The notes: generated by a model from the letters alone, not told the origin. Positions 8,584 through 17,505 are shown, counted from the stretch's first letter. The stretch is 52,754 nt of DNA from Anaerolineae bacterium (GCA_022072245.1 JAJVIA010000018.1:1-52754), one strand, 5' to 3'. Program-made: numbers and translations.

Positions 8584-8963
8584 TGGCTGCTACAACCAAG
8601 AATAAACCCGCGCTCTTGCGCCAGCGCCGTCACTGGCGCGCGCGCGAGCGCCATAATCTCAAAGGCACGCCCGAACGGCCGCGCTTGAACGTGTTTCGCA
8701 GTTCCAAACATATTTTCGCGCAGGTCATTGACGACAGTCGCGGTCATACTCTGGCGGCGGCTTCGACGCTGGACGCGGACATTCGCGCCCAAGCCAAAGA
8801 ATTGAACAAAGTGGAAGAAGCCAAGCGCGTCGGCAAGTTGGTCGCGGAACGCGCGCAAGCTGCCGGCATTAAAAAAGTCGTTTTCGACCGCGGCGGTTTT
8901 CGGTATCATGGACGCGTCAAAGCGCTCGCCGACGCGTCACGCGAAGCAGGATTGGAGTTTTAA
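8583..8963 (+). CDS. rplR: 50S ribosomal protein L18
   Basis: L18 (uL18), 126 residues, is a 5S rRNA-binding protein. It has an Arg-rich N-terminus ([17 protein letters not shown]), the [18 protein letters not shown] strand region, and the C-terminal [21 protein letters not shown] that defines the family. Confidence 0.97.
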   Translation: MAATTKNKPALLRQRRHWRARERHNLKGTPERPRLNVFRSSKHIFAQVIDDSRGHTLAAASTLDADIRAQAKELNKVEEAKRVGKLVAERAQAAGIKKVVFDRGGFRYHGRVKALADASREAGLEF

Positions 8964-8966
8964 GCA

Positions 8967-9548
8967 ATGGCAGACGAAAAAGAAAAGCGTCCGCGCGGGC
9001 GGCGTTCGACTCCGGACCGTGAACGCGAACGTGAACCGGAATCTACATTTGATGAACGCGTCGTAGATATTGGACGCACCGCCAAAGTGGTCAAAGGCGG
9101 GCGACATTTCGGATTCCGCGCGGTGGTCGTCGTGGGCGATAACAAAGGGACCGTCGGCGTCGGCGTCGGCAAAGCGCGTGAAGTGCCGGACGCGGTTCGC
9201 AAAGGCACCGAAAAGGCGCGCAAAGCCATGAAAGCGGTCGCGCTTTCGGGCAATACCATTCCGCATCCGGTGACGGCGAAATTTGGCGCGTCGCAGGTGA
9301 TGCTCAAACCGGCGACGCCGGGGACGGGCGTTATCGCGGGCGGCGGCGTGCGCGCGGTTTTGGAATGTGCCGGGGTGAACGATGTCTTGACCAAATCGCT
9401 CGGCAGCTCCAATAAATTGAATGTCGTGCGGGCGACGCTTTTGGCTTTGAGCGCAATGAAGAACGTCGAAGCGGAAGCGAAAAAGCGCGGCAAAACGGCG
9501 GACGAATTGTTGCCGCCCTGGAGAAAAAGCAATGGCAGCGCAAACTAA
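8967..9548 (+). CDS. rpsE: 30S ribosomal protein S5 with charged N-terminal extension
   Basis: S5 (uS5) maintains decoding accuracy and contributes to mRNA unwinding. The family core starts near residue 27 ([20 protein letters not shown]) and has [20 protein letters not shown] and the C-terminal [13 protein letters not shown]. About 25 residues of Arg/Glu-rich sequence precede the core, giving 193 residues against about 165-170 usually. The 3' end overlaps rpmD by 17 bases. Confidence 0.97.
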   Translation: MADEKEKRPRGRRSTPDREREREPESTFDERVVDIGRTAKVVKGGRHFGFRAVVVVGDNKGTVGVGVGKAREVPDAVRKGTEKARKAMKAVALSGNTIPHPVTAKFGASQVMLKPATPGTGVIAGGGVRAVLECAGVNDVLTKSLGSSNKLNVVRATLLALSAMKNVEAEAKKRGKTADELLPPWRKSNGSAN

Positions 9549-9738
9549 CGACGCGTCCAAGACGCTGCGCGTTACGTACAAAAAAAGCGCCATCGGTTAC
9601 AAAAAAGACCAAAAGGCGACGATTGCGGCGCTCGGTTTTCGTAAACTGGGTCAGACCGTCGAACATCCCGATACGCCGGTGGTGCGCGGCATGATTCGTA
9701 AAGTGATGCACTTGGTGACGGTTGAAGAAAAGGCGTAA
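9532..9738 (+). CDS. rpmD: 50S ribosomal protein L30
   Basis: L30 (uL30), 68 residues. The core [23 protein letters not shown] has the family pattern, and so does the C-terminal [14 protein letters not shown]. About ten extra residues precede the core. The start lies inside the end of rpsE, which points to translational coupling. Confidence 0.94.
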   Translation: MAAQTNDASKTLRVTYKKSAIGYKKDQKATIAALGFRKLGQTVEHPDTPVVRGMIRKVMHLVTVEEKA

Positions 9739-9740
9739 TT

Positions 9741-9810
9741 CGAAATTTGAAATTGGAAATTAGCGCGGCGCGCGCGTCGTCTAATTTTGGATTTTCAATT
9801 TTGGATTTCT
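9741..9810. repeat. Heptamer-based inverted repeat, rpmD-rplO
   Basis: The left arm has CGAAATT, TGAAATT and GGAAATT (9741-9761). After a GC-rich apex the right arm has AATTTTG, GATTTTC, AATTTTG and GATTTCT (9783-9810). The arms are complementary with slips. It occupies almost the entire 80-base gap. Confidence 0.75.
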
Positions 9811-9818
9811 CATCGAGA

Positions 9819-10292
9819 ATGAAATTATCCGATTTGCGTCCGGCAAAGGGCGCCACGAAAAATAAAAAGCGCAAGGGGCGCGGCATTGCGGCGGGGCAGG
9901 GCAAAACCGCCGGACGCGGCACCAAAGGGCAGGGCGCGCGCGCTGGCGGCGTCAAGGGCCCGTACTTTGAAGGCGGTCAATTGCCGTTAGTGCGTCGTTT
10001 GCCGCACGTGCGCGGTTTCACCAACATTTATCGCATCCCGTATGCGGTGGTCAATCTGGAAGCGCTAGAAAAAGCATTTGAGGCGCAAGCGCAGGTCACG
10101 CCCGAAGTTTTGCTTCAAAAGGGCTTGATTGATAATTCCCAACGCGTCAAAGTGTTGGGGCGCGGCGAGTTGACCAAAGCGCTGCAAGTGAGCGCGCACG
10201 CGTTTTCGGACAGCGCCAAAGAAAAAATCGCGGCTGCCGGCGGCAGCGTGAGCGAATTGGCGTGGCAGCGTCCGCCGCGTCGCGTGCGCTAA
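9819..10292 (+). CDS. rplO: 50S ribosomal protein L15
   Basis: L15 (uL15), 157 residues. It begins [22 protein letters not shown] and has the Gly-rich flexible arm [19 protein letters not shown] and [19 protein letters not shown]. An in-frame ATG 24 codons upstream lies inside the heptamer repeat and was rejected. The gene precedes secY, the usual order. Confidence 0.96.
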   Translation: MKLSDLRPAKGATKNKKRKGRGIAAGQGKTAGRGTKGQGARAGGVKGPYFEGGQLPLVRRLPHVRGFTNIYRIPYAVVNLEALEKAFEAQAQVTPEVLLQKGLIDNSQRVKVLGRGELTKALQVSAHAFSDSAKEKIAAAGGSVSELAWQRPPRRVR

Positions 10293-10358
10293 AATCTGAT
10301 GCTCGCGTTTTCTGTTTCTCCATGCCGACGCCCGGCGCGTTGGTTCGAGAGATAGAGA

Positions 10359-11708
10359 ATGCAAAGTAGAAACCTGACGATGCTGGAAGCCATTCAAAAT
10401 GCAATGCGGTTGCCGGATTTACGGCGTAAAATTTTGTTCACGCTCTTTATCCTGGTGATTTATCGCCTTGCCGCACATATTCCCGTTCCGGGCGTAAATC
10501 TGGATGCGCTGGAACAAGTATTCAATCCCCAAAATCAGAGCGCGACGAGCGGTCTGTTGAGTGTACTGGATATTTTTTCCGGCGGCGCGCTGTCCAACTT
10601 TTCCGTTGTGGCGATGGGCGTGTATCCGTACATTACGGCTTCTATCATTATCCAATTGTTGACGCCGTTGATTCCGCAACTCACCGCGCTGCAAAAAGAG
10701 GGCGACCAGGGCCGCCGCCAATTGAACCGCTATACGCATTGGCTGACGATTCCGCTGGCGCTGCTGCAAGGCATCGGCCAAGCGTCTATTATGGCGAATA
10801 CGTCGCCGCCGGTTTTGCCGGGCTTTAACGCGTTGAATTTGCTCAATCCGTTGTCGCCGCTCTTTATTTCGTCGTGGGCTATCCTGATTACCATGACCGC
10901 CGGGACGATGTTTGCGCTGTGGCTGGGCGAATTGATTTCCGAGCAAGGCATTGGCAGCGGCGTGTCCATCATTATCTTTGGCGGGATCGTCGCCGCCATT
11001 CCGTCACGGGTGCTGCAATTGGCGACGACAAACGTTCCGGCGCTGATTCTCTTTTTCATCATCACGGCGATTACGGTGGTGGGCGTGGTTTATTTGCAAG
11101 AAGGGCAGCGCCGTATTCCGGTCCAATACGGCAAGCGGGTGCGCGGGATGCGCGTCTATGGCGGCGGCAGCACGTATATTCCGCTGCGCGTCAATGCCGC
11201 GGGCATGATTCCGTTGATTTTCGCCATCTCGATTTTGATTTTTCCGGCGCTCATCGCTTCGTTCTTTCAGAATTCGAGCATTGAATGGCTGCGAAATCTG
11301 GCGACGGCCGTTGTGAATCTGTTTGACACGCGCGGTTGGTTGTACGCAGTGATTTATTTTGTGATGGTCATTGCGTTCACTTTCTTTTACACGTATATCG
11401 TCTTTCAGCAGCAAAACCTGTCCGAGACGTTACAGAATCAGGGCGGCTTTATTCCGGGCATTCGTCCCGGGCCGCAAACCACCAAGTATCTGAACGGCGT
11501 GGTGATGCGGATTACCATTATCGGCGCGTTGGGCTTGGGCATCATTGCGATTCTGCCGTTTTTTGAACGGTTCATTTCAGGCACGGACACCCAAACCTTT
11601 ATTGTGTCCAGCACAGGGCTGCTGATTGTGGTCGGGGTAGTTTTGGATACGATGAAGCAGCTCGAAGCGCAGTTGATGATGCGTCATTACGAGGGCTTTA
11701 TCAAGTAA
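10359..11708 (+). CDS. secY: Protein translocase subunit SecY
   Basis: SecY is the central channel of the Sec translocon in the cytoplasmic membrane. The 449 residues give ten hydrophobic segments. Diagnostic motifs are AAHIPVPGVNLDAL near the N-terminus, FSGGALSNFSVVAMGVYPYI (plug and TM2), GQRRIPVQYGKRV in the C5 cytoplasmic loop, and NAAGMIPLIFA. MLEAIQNAMR, seven codons in, is an equally plausible start. It ends with MRHYEGFIK. secE and secG are not in the window. Confidence 0.97.
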   Translation: MQSRNLTMLEAIQNAMRLPDLRRKILFTLFILVIYRLAAHIPVPGVNLDALEQVFNPQNQSATSGLLSVLDIFSGGALSNFSVVAMGVYPYITASIIIQLLTPLIPQLTALQKEGDQGRRQLNRYTHWLTIPLALLQGIGQASIMANTSPPVLPGFNALNLLNPLSPLFISSWAILITMTAGTMFALWLGELISEQGIGSGVSIIIFGGIVAAIPSRVLQLATTNVPALILFFIITAITVVGVVYLQEGQRRIPVQYGKRVRGMRVYGGGSTYIPLRVNAAGMIPLIFAISILIFPALIASFFQNSSIEWLRNLATAVVNLFDTRGWLYAVIYFVMVIAFTFFYTYIVFQQQNLSETLQNQGGFIPGIRPGPQTTKYLNGVVMRITIIGALGLGIIAILPFFERFISGTDTQTFIVSSTGLLIVVGVVLDTMKQLEAQLMMRHYEGFIK

Positions 11709-11779
11709 CGACGGCGAACGATGAGCGCACGCCGACGCGTTGCAAGAGCCGACGCGCGGTCGGGCAGACATCAGCGACG

Positions 11780-12490
11780 ATGGCTACAATAAAACGCTCG
11801 TTTAACAATCGCACTTGTGAAGCGCCGTATCTGATTTTTTTGGGACCGCCGGGTTCGGGCAAGGGAACGCAAGCGGAAAAATTGCAGCACAGTTTTCGGC
11901 TGGTGCAGCTCTCGACGGGCAATCTCTTTCGCGAACATATCAAGAATGAGACGCCGCTCGGACTCAAAGTCAAAAGTATTTTGGCGAACGGCGAACTGGT
12001 GCCGGACGACTTGACGGTGCAAATGGTGGTAGACCGGCTCGACCGACCGGATACCATTATGGGCGTGGTGTTTGACGGCTTTCCGCGCACGCGCGACCAA
12101 GCGCTAGCTTTACAAGACCGGTTGGACGCCAAAGGCAAGTGCATTACGGCGGCGGTCCTGTTTCGGATTACGGATGATGAAATCGTCGGGCGTTTGAGCG
12201 CGCGGCGCACGTGTCCCAAAGACAATAGCGTCTTTAATCTCAAAAGCAATCCGCCGCGCCAAGATGAAATTTGCGATTTGTGCGGGGGCGCGCTCATCAT
12301 GCGCGAGGACGATAAACCGGAAGTGATTCGCCATCGCTTGCAGGTCTATCGTCAACAAACGGAACCATTGATTGAATTTTATCGTGAACAGGATATGTTG
12401 ATTGAGGTAGACGCGACGCGTTCGATTCAAGAAATCGAAGCGCAGTTGGACGAGTGGATGCCCATGTTCATCTATAACGCCAATTCGTAA
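11780..12490 (+). CDS. adk: Adenylate kinase
   Basis: Adenylate kinase interconverts ATP + AMP and 2 ADP in the cytosol. The P-loop is GPPGSGKGTQAEKL; the AMP-binding region STGNLFREHIKNETPLG and the FDGFPRTRDQALAL motif follow. The LID domain is the long, metal-binding type, but its ligand set reads Cys-x2-Asp-x16-Cys-x2-Cys (CPKD ... CDLC) rather than the usual four Cys or three Cys plus a final Asp. About 15 extra residues precede the P-loop strand. It lies between secY and map, the common arrangement. Confidence 0.96.
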   Translation: MATIKRSFNNRTCEAPYLIFLGPPGSGKGTQAEKLQHSFRLVQLSTGNLFREHIKNETPLGLKVKSILANGELVPDDLTVQMVVDRLDRPDTIMGVVFDGFPRTRDQALALQDRLDAKGKCITAAVLFRITDDEIVGRLSARRTCPKDNSVFNLKSNPPRQDEICDLCGGALIMREDDKPEVIRHRLQVYRQQTEPLIEFYREQDMLIEVDATRSIQEIEAQLDEWMPMFIYNANS

Positions 12491-12510
12491 CGCGCGCGGC
12501 GGTTGGAATC

Positions 12511-13326
12511 ATGTACAAGGAACAGCATCAACGATTGCCGATTGAAATTAAATCAAAAAAAGAATTGGATTTGATGCGCGCCGCCGGTAAAATCGTCGCC
12601 GAAGTTTTGGCGGATATGCAGCAAAACGCCAAAGCGGGCGTTAGCACGGGCGACTTGGAACGACGGGCGCGCGCGATTTTGGAAAAGTACGGCGCGCAAT
12701 CGCCCTTTTTGGGATATCCAAATGTGGACGACAAGGGACCCGCTTTTCCGGGCTGGATTTGCGCGTCGTTGAATGAAGAAATCGTCCACGGCATCCCGCG
12801 CAACAAACGCATCTTGAAAGAGGGCGACCTCTTGAAAATTGACGTGGGCGCATATTATGGCGGTTTTATCGGCGATTCGGCGTGGACGTTTGCGATTGGC
12901 CAAGTTAGCGCCAAGGCGCAGCATTTGATGCAAGTGACGGAAGCGTCGTTGTACGAAGGAATCGCCCAAGTGCAATCGAACAAACGATTGTGGGATGTCA
13001 TTGCGGCGGTTCAACAAAAGGTCGAATCAAACGGCTTGACCGTGATTCGTGAATATCAAGGACACGGCGTCGGCCGCCAAATGCACGAAGAGCCGAGCAT
13101 CCCGAATTTTTTGGATAAAGAATTTGACAAGCGTCCCATGAATATCGCCCTGAAACCGGGCATGACGATTGCGCTAGAGCCAATGGTTGTCACCGGCAAA
13201 TGGGATACCAAAGTGTTGGGCGACAAATGGACGGTCATTACCAAAGATCGCGGCTTGGCGGCGCATTACGAACACACCGTCGCGGTCACCGAAAATGGGC
13301 CCGAAATCCTTACTCTGTGGAAATAG
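12511..13326 (+). CDS. map: Methionine aminopeptidase, type I
   Basis: It removes the initiator Met from new proteins. At 271 residues it is the short class without an N-terminal zinc finger. The five metal ligands are visible: two Asp (KIDVGAYYGGFIGDSAW), His in GHGVGRQMHEEP, Glu in IALEPMVV and Glu in HYEHTVAVTE. infA normally follows; here only 49 bases separate map from rpmJ. Confidence 0.97.
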   Translation: MYKEQHQRLPIEIKSKKELDLMRAAGKIVAEVLADMQQNAKAGVSTGDLERRARAILEKYGAQSPFLGYPNVDDKGPAFPGWICASLNEEIVHGIPRNKRILKEGDLLKIDVGAYYGGFIGDSAWTFAIGQVSAKAQHLMQVTEASLYEGIAQVQSNKRLWDVIAAVQQKVESNGLTVIREYQGHGVGRQMHEEPSIPNFLDKEFDKRPMNIALKPGMTIALEPMVVTGKWDTKVLGDKWTVITKDRGLAAHYEHTVAVTENGPEILTLWK

Positions 13327-13375
13327 CCAAGTTGTAATGGGAACATGGCGCCGCGGTCGGCGCAGGGAGTAAAAA

Positions 13376-13489
13376 ATGAAAGTCAAACCATCGGTCAAAA
13401 AACGCTGTGAAAAGTGTAAAATTATTCGTCGCAAGGGTATCGTACGGATCGTCTGTCAGAATCCCAAGCACAATCAGCGACAAGGATAA
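13376..13489 (+). CDS. rpmJ: 50S ribosomal protein L36
   Basis: A 37-residue L36 (bL36). It opens [20 protein letters not shown] and ends [11 protein letters not shown]. The zinc ligands are CxxC ... C ... H. AGGGAG stands five bases before the ATG. It lies directly after map, with no infA between, and before rpsM. Confidence 0.96.
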   Translation: MKVKPSVKKRCEKCKIIRRKGIVRIVCQNPKHNQRQG

Positions 13490-13493
13490 TTAC

Positions 13494-13567
13494 TAGTCCT
13501 TGGTCCTTAGGCATCAGTCATTTGCACGATGCGCTAACGACCAAGCGCTAACAACGGACAACTGCCA
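13494..13567. repeat. Heptamer-based repeat, rpmJ-rpsM
   Basis: Left block: TAGTCCT, TGGTCCT, TAGGCAT and CAGTCAT (13494-13521). Right block: GCTAACG, ACCAAGC, GCTAACA, ACGGACA and ACTGCCA (13533-13567). Parts of the two blocks are complementary (TTGGTC with GACCAA). The block ends one base before the rpsM ATG and leaves no ribosome-binding site. Confidence 0.65.
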
Positions 13568-13568
13568 A

Positions 13569-13952
13569 ATGGCTCGTATTTCAGGGGTTGACCTGCCTCG
13601 CCAAAAACGGATAGACATTGCGCTGCGTTATATTTATGGCATCGGCGCGACGCGCGCGAACGAGATTGTGGAAAAGGCGCAAGTGGCGCCCGAGATTCGC
13701 GTCAAAGATTTGAGCGAAGCCGAAGTCGGACGCATTCGCGCGGTCATTGACCGCGATTATAAAGTGGAAGGCGATTTGCGCCGTGAAGTGGCGCTCAATA
13801 TCAAGCGTCTGCAAGAAATCGGCTCGTATCGCGGTTTGCGCCATCGCCGCAATTTGCCGGTGCGCGGTCAACGCACTCGCACCAACGCGCGCACAAAACG
13901 CGGCACCAAAAAGACGGTTGCCGGACGCAAAAAGTCCAAGGCAAAGAAATAA
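13569..13952 (+). CDS. rpsM: 30S ribosomal protein S13
   Basis: S13 (uS13), 127 residues, contacts tRNA in the P site. The start is [19 protein letters not shown]; the longer upstream frame runs through repeat sequence and was rejected. The helix-two-turn-helix [10 protein letters not shown] and the C-terminal [20 protein letters not shown] are intact. Confidence 0.97.
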   Translation: MARISGVDLPRQKRIDIALRYIYGIGATRANEIVEKAQVAPEIRVKDLSEAEVGRIRAVIDRDYKVEGDLRREVALNIKRLQEIGSYRGLRHRRNLPVRGQRTRTNARTKRGTKKTVAGRKKSKAKK

Positions 13953-14030
13953 TAGCGGTCGCCGGCTCCAAGACGCAAACGCCATATTTTGGCTTTGTGG
14001 CTTGGCGCCTGTAACCTGTGATTAGGGAAA

Positions 14031-14438
14031 ATGGCTGACGAAAAACAAGCCCCGCGCCGTCCGCGCTCCGGGCGACGTAAAGAAAAGAAAAATATCCCGT
14101 TGGGCATTGCGACGGTCAACGCGTCTTTTAACAACACGCTCATCACCATCGCCGACCCGCAGGGTAACATTTTGGCGCAAGGCAGCGCCGGCGCCAGCGG
14201 TTTTCGCGGTTCGCGCAAAAGCACGCCCTTTGCCGCCGGGATTGCCGCGCAAAATGCCGCGCGCCAAGCGATGGAGCAAGGGATGCGCGAAGTGGATGTG
14301 CGCGTCATTGGTCCCGGCCCCGGACGCGAGTCCGCCGTGCGTTCGATGCAAAACGCGGGCCTCAAGGTGCGTTCCATTACGGACATGACGCCCATTCCGC
14401 ATAACGGCTGCCGTCCGCCCAAGAAACGAAGAGTGTAA
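14031..14438 (+). CDS. rpsK: 30S ribosomal protein S11
   Basis: S11 (uS11), 135 residues, forms part of the mRNA exit platform. The core [20 protein letters not shown] and the C-terminal [13 protein letters not shown] are family hallmarks. AGGGA lies four bases upstream of the ATG. The gap before it (13953-14030) holds a further short word-like inverted sequence (CCAAGACGCAAACGCC with GGCTTTGTGGCTTGG). Confidence 0.97.
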   Translation: MADEKQAPRRPRSGRRKEKKNIPLGIATVNASFNNTLITIADPQGNILAQGSAGASGFRGSRKSTPFAAGIAAQNAARQAMEQGMREVDVRVIGPGPGRESAVRSMQNAGLKVRSITDMTPIPHNGCRPPKKRRV

Positions 14439-14450
14439 TCTAGTTAATCT

Positions 14451-14513
14451 GTAGTCAAGGATACAGGCGACGCGCGGGAAGGGTTCTACCTGTTTTCCTG
14501 TTTCCCTGACTAC
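14451..14513. repeat. Inverted repeat with heptamer units, rpsK-rpsD
   Basis: GTAGTCA (14451-14457) pairs with TGACTAC (14507-14513), and ACAGG pairs with CCTGT inside. The right arm is built from the near-heptamers CTACCTG, TTTTCCT, GTTTCCC and TGACTAC. No terminator-like U-tract follows, and rpsD starts 13 bases later without a visible ribosome-binding site. Confidence 0.65.
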
Positions 14514-14525
14514 CCAATCCAAACA

Positions 14526-15161
14526 ATGGCTCGATATATCGGTCCTGTCTGCAAATTGTGCCGCCGCGAAGGCGAGAAATTATATTTAAAGGGCGAACGC
14601 TGTTTTACGCCCAAGTGCGCGATTGAAAAACGCAATCAACCGCCCGGGCAGCACGGCGCGTCGCGCACCTTTCGCAAAAAGGTAAGCGATTACGGCATCC
14701 AGCTGCGCGAAAAGCAAAAAGCGCGTCGCATTTACGGCGTCCTCGAACGCCAATTCCGCCGCTATTACGCGGACTCGACGCGCCGCAGCGGCGTCACCGG
14801 CGCGGTATTGTTGCAATATCTCGAATCACGGCTCGACAATGTCGTGTTTCGGCTCGGCTTTGCCAGCTCGCGCAAACAAGCGCGTCAATTGATTGACCAT
14901 GGGCATTTCAGCGTGAACGGTCGCAAAGTGACCGTGCCCTCGTATCTGGTCAAACCCGGCGACAAGATTGCCGTCGCCGAGGGCAGCCGCAAAAGCGTCT
15001 TTTTTGCCGGCATGGACAAAGAGCTCAAGAGCGCGCGCACGCCGGGCTGGTTGACGGTGGATGCCCAGCAGCTCAGCGGCAGCGTGTTGAATCTGCCCTC
15101 GCGCGAACAAATTGACACGCCGCTCAAAGAGCAACTCATTATCGAATTTTACAGCCGCTAA
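14526..15161 (+). CDS. rpsD: 30S ribosomal protein S4
   Basis: S4 (uS4), 211 residues, is a primary 16S binder. The N-terminal domain keeps four Cys (CKLC, then C and C within GERCFTPKC) of the zinc-binding S4 class. The S4 RNA-binding domain follows from [20 protein letters not shown] through [15 protein letters not shown]. It ends [11 protein letters not shown], which is typical. Confidence 0.97.
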   Translation: MARYIGPVCKLCRREGEKLYLKGERCFTPKCAIEKRNQPPGQHGASRTFRKKVSDYGIQLREKQKARRIYGVLERQFRRYYADSTRRSGVTGAVLLQYLESRLDNVVFRLGFASSRKQARQLIDHGHFSVNGRKVTVPSYLVKPGDKIAVAEGSRKSVFFAGMDKELKSARTPGWLTVDAQQLSGSVLNLPSREQIDTPLKEQLIIEFYSR

Positions 15162-15163
15162 TC

Positions 15164-15244
15164 AAAGGTTAAAGGATAAAGGATGAAGGAGGAAGCGGAT
15201 GGTAGAATCGCTGTTTCTTTCTTCCGCCTTTCGCCTTCGTTTCA
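15164..15244. repeat. Heptamer-based inverted repeat, rpsD-rpoA
   Basis: The left arm has AAAGGTT, AAAGGAT, AAAGGAT, GAAGGAG and GAAGCGG (15164-15198). The right arm has CCGCCTT, TCGCCTT and CGTTTCA (15224-15244), preceded by CTTTCTT. The arms are imperfectly complementary. A true GGAGG ribosome-binding site for rpoA follows at 15246. Confidence 0.75.
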
Positions 15245-15255
15245 CGGAGGTTGTG

Positions 15256-16248
15256 TTGTTAGATATTTTTCCAAAAATCGAAGCCGAAGCGAACAGCAAA
15301 AATTACGGCAAGTTCGTCATTGGGCCGCTGGAAAGCGGTTATGGCGTCACGCTCGGTAATGCCTTGCGCCGTGTGCTGTTGTCCTCGCTGCCGGGCGCGG
15401 CTGTGACTTCGATAAAAGTTGACGGCGTGCATCATGAATTCACGCCGATTCCGAACGCCAAAGAAGACACCACGCAGTTGATTTTGAACGTCAAACAACT
15501 GCGAATGAAAATGCACGGCGAAGAGGGGCCCGTGCGCCTTTTGTTGGAAGCCCGCGGCAAGGGCAATGTCACCGCCGCCGATATTCAAGCGCCCGCGCAA
15601 ATCGAAATCATCAATTCCGATTTGCATTTGCTCACGTTGGATTCCGACGATGCCGCGTTCGTGATGGATTTGACCGTCAATCGCGGCAAGGGCTATCAAC
15701 CGGCGGAAAGCGGCGGCAAGCTCGCCATTGACGAAATTCCGGTGGACGCGATTTTCAGCCCCGTCCGCAAAGCGAATTTTCGCGTCGAACGCGCGCGCGT
15801 ACAGCAAATGACCAACTTTGATTCGTTGGTCATGGAAATTTGGACGGACGGCTCGATTTCGCCGCGTGAAGCGTTGACCGATTCCGCGAAATTGTTGGTG
15901 AAATTGTTGGGCATGGTCGCGGGCTTTGCCGGCGAAGAATCGGTCGAAGCGACCAGCGATTCGGAAATTCCGAGCCGCATTTATGAAACGCCGATTGAAG
16001 AATTGGAACTCTCGGTGCGCGCGTACAACTGTTTGAAACGCGCCAGCATTACCAAAGTCGGCGAAATTCTGGAAAAACTGCAAAAGGGCCGCGAAGAACT
16101 GTTGAACATTCGCAATTTCGGGCAAAAGTCGCTCGACGAATTGATGGAACGGCTTGAGGAAAAGGGCTATCTGGAAGTCATTCAGCCGCCGCCGGACCTC
16201 GTCGCGCCAAGCGATGGCGCCGGTTTTTCCGACGGAAACGAAGAGTAA
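15256..16248 (+). CDS. rpoA: DNA-directed RNA polymerase subunit alpha
   Basis: RpoA dimerises to nucleate RNA polymerase. The N-terminal domain has KFVIGPLESGYGVTLGNALRR and the C-terminal domain has the helix-hairpin-helix region ELSVRAYNCLKRASITKVGEI. I set the start at TTG (MLDIFPKIEAEANSK) because GGAGG lies five bases upstream. An in-frame ATG at 15199 would add 19 residues translated from repeat DNA. At 330 residues the length fits the family. Confidence 0.95.
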   Translation: MLDIFPKIEAEANSKNYGKFVIGPLESGYGVTLGNALRRVLLSSLPGAAVTSIKVDGVHHEFTPIPNAKEDTTQLILNVKQLRMKMHGEEGPVRLLLEARGKGNVTAADIQAPAQIEIINSDLHLLTLDSDDAAFVMDLTVNRGKGYQPAESGGKLAIDEIPVDAIFSPVRKANFRVERARVQQMTNFDSLVMEIWTDGSISPREALTDSAKLLVKLLGMVAGFAGEESVEATSDSEIPSRIYETPIEELELSVRAYNCLKRASITKVGEILEKLQKGREELLNIRNFGQKSLDELMERLEEKGYLEVIQPPPDLVAPSDGAGFSDGNEE

Positions 16249-16251
16249 GGA

Positions 16252-16267
16252 CTGCCCGACCGGGCAG
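16252..16267. other. Small hairpin, rpoA-rplQ
   Basis: CTGCCC-GACC-GGGCAG forms a six-pair stem with a four-base loop in the short gap. GGAG for rplQ follows. It lacks a U-tract, so it is not a classical terminator. Confidence 0.4.
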
Positions 16268-16284
16268 CGTGGAGACGATTAGAA

Positions 16285-16653
16285 ATGCCGCATCAAATTG
16301 CCGGGCGTCATTTGGGACGCAACAGCGCGCAGCGTAAAGCGCTCTTTCGCGGACTCGTGACGCAAGTGATTCAACACGAACGCATCGAAACGACCGAAGC
16401 CAAAGCCAAAGCCGTGCGCAGCGATGTCGAAAAAGTAATCGGTTACGCCAAGCGCGGCGATGTACACTCGCGCCGTTTGGCGCTGCGTATCATCCAAGAT
16501 AAAAAGACGGTCGAAAAATTATTTGATAAAATCGGGCCGCGCTTCAAGGACCGCAATGGCGGTTACACGCGCATCGTCAAACTCGGACCGCGCAAAGGCG
16601 ACGCCGCCGCGATGGCGCTGCTCGAATTGGTCGAACGCGAAGCCGCCGAATAA
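16285..16653 (+). CDS. rplQ: 50S ribosomal protein L17
   Basis: L17 (bL17), 122 residues. The core [33 protein letters not shown] is split here only by description; the sequence is continuous and is followed by [23 protein letters not shown]. It follows rpoA, its standard partner. Confidence 0.96.
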   Translation: MPHQIAGRHLGRNSAQRKALFRGLVTQVIQHERIETTEAKAKAVRSDVEKVIGYAKRGDVHSRRLALRIIQDKKTVEKLFDKIGPRFKDRNGGYTRIVKLGPRKGDAAAMALLELVEREAAE

Positions 16654-16665
16654 TGAATGGATAAC

Positions 16666-16705
16666 GCACAATGTCCGATGCAAAACGCATCGCGGCGCAT
16701 TGTGC
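16666..16705. other. Long hairpin, rplQ-truA
   Basis: GCACAATG (16666-16673) pairs with CATTGTGC (16698-16705). Inside, CGATGC (16676-16681) pairs with GCATCG (16687-16692). It fills the gap between rplQ and the GTG start of truA. With no U-tract it may slow rather than stop transcription, or serve mRNA processing. Confidence 0.5.
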
Positions 16706-16722
16706 CTTGAACCGTATGCGTC

Positions 16723-17499
16723 GTGCATTTACTTGCCATTCTCGAATATGACGGGACCGATTTTCAAGGGTTCCAAATCCAAAAGAATGGGCGAACGGTT
16801 CAAGCGGAATTGGAACGCGCGCTGGTCGAATTTTTGCCGCAGGCGGAACGCAAGACCGGACGCGTCAAGACTGTGGGCGGCGGACGCACCGACGCAGGCG
16901 TCCATGCTCAGGGCCAAGCCATTTCCTTTCAATTGACATGGCCGCACGCTTTGGAAACTTTGCGGCGTGCGTTGAATGCAAAATTACCAAACGATATTTT
17001 TGTACGCCGAATCATCGAGACGCCGGAAAATTTTTCGGCGCGCTATACGGCGCGCGGACGCGTGTACGAGTATCGCGTCTGGAATCAGCCCGAACGCTCG
17101 GTCTTGCGGACGCGGTACGCGTACTGGATTCCTGAAGCGTTGGATGTGACGGCGATGGCGCAAGCCGCGCAGCGGCTTGTCGGCGTACACGATTTTAGCG
17201 CGTTCGGTACGCCGCCGCGCGATGCGGGCGCGCGCGAACGCCGCAGCCCGGTGCGTCATTTGCGCCGCGCCGAGGTCGCACGCGTCGGCCCCGAAATTAT
17301 TTTTACGTTCGAGGCAAACGCCTTTTTGTATCGGATGGCGCGCCGCATGGTTGGCACGTTATTGTTGGTCGGACGCGGCGTCATGGCGCCCGCGGAAATT
17401 ACGAGCGTCATGCAGCGCCAACGGCGCGCGGGGTTCGCCGCGCCGCCCCAAGGTTTAACCTTGATTGAAATACAGTACGCATTGGAGAATGGAGCATAG
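16723..17499 (+). CDS. truA: tRNA pseudouridine(38-40) synthase
   Basis: TruA converts U38-U40 of the anticodon arm to pseudouridine. The catalytic Asp is in [15 protein letters not shown]. The opening [15 protein letters not shown] is typical, and so is [19 protein letters not shown] towards the end. The start is GTG; a nearby ATG is out of frame. The rplQ-truA-rplM-rpsI order is common in several phyla. Confidence 0.95.
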   Translation: MHLLAILEYDGTDFQGFQIQKNGRTVQAELERALVEFLPQAERKTGRVKTVGGGRTDAGVHAQGQAISFQLTWPHALETLRRALNAKLPNDIFVRRIIETPENFSARYTARGRVYEYRVWNQPERSVLRTRYAYWIPEALDVTAMAQAAQRLVGVHDFSAFGTPPRDAGARERRSPVRHLRRAEVARVGPEIIFTFEANAFLYRMARRMVGTLLLVGRGVMAPAEITSVMQRQRRAGFAAPPQGLTLIEIQYALENGA

Positions 17500-17505
17500 C
17501 CCTTT

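Noticed and set aside
15259-16125. Long minus-strand ORF opposite rpoA (288 codons), and similar ones opposite rplE, gcvPB, the VWA gene and the ThDP enzyme
   Set aside because: These mirror the GCG/CGC codon bias of real genes. Their translations are Arg/His/Phe-rich, have no domain motif and lie fully inside well-identified genes.
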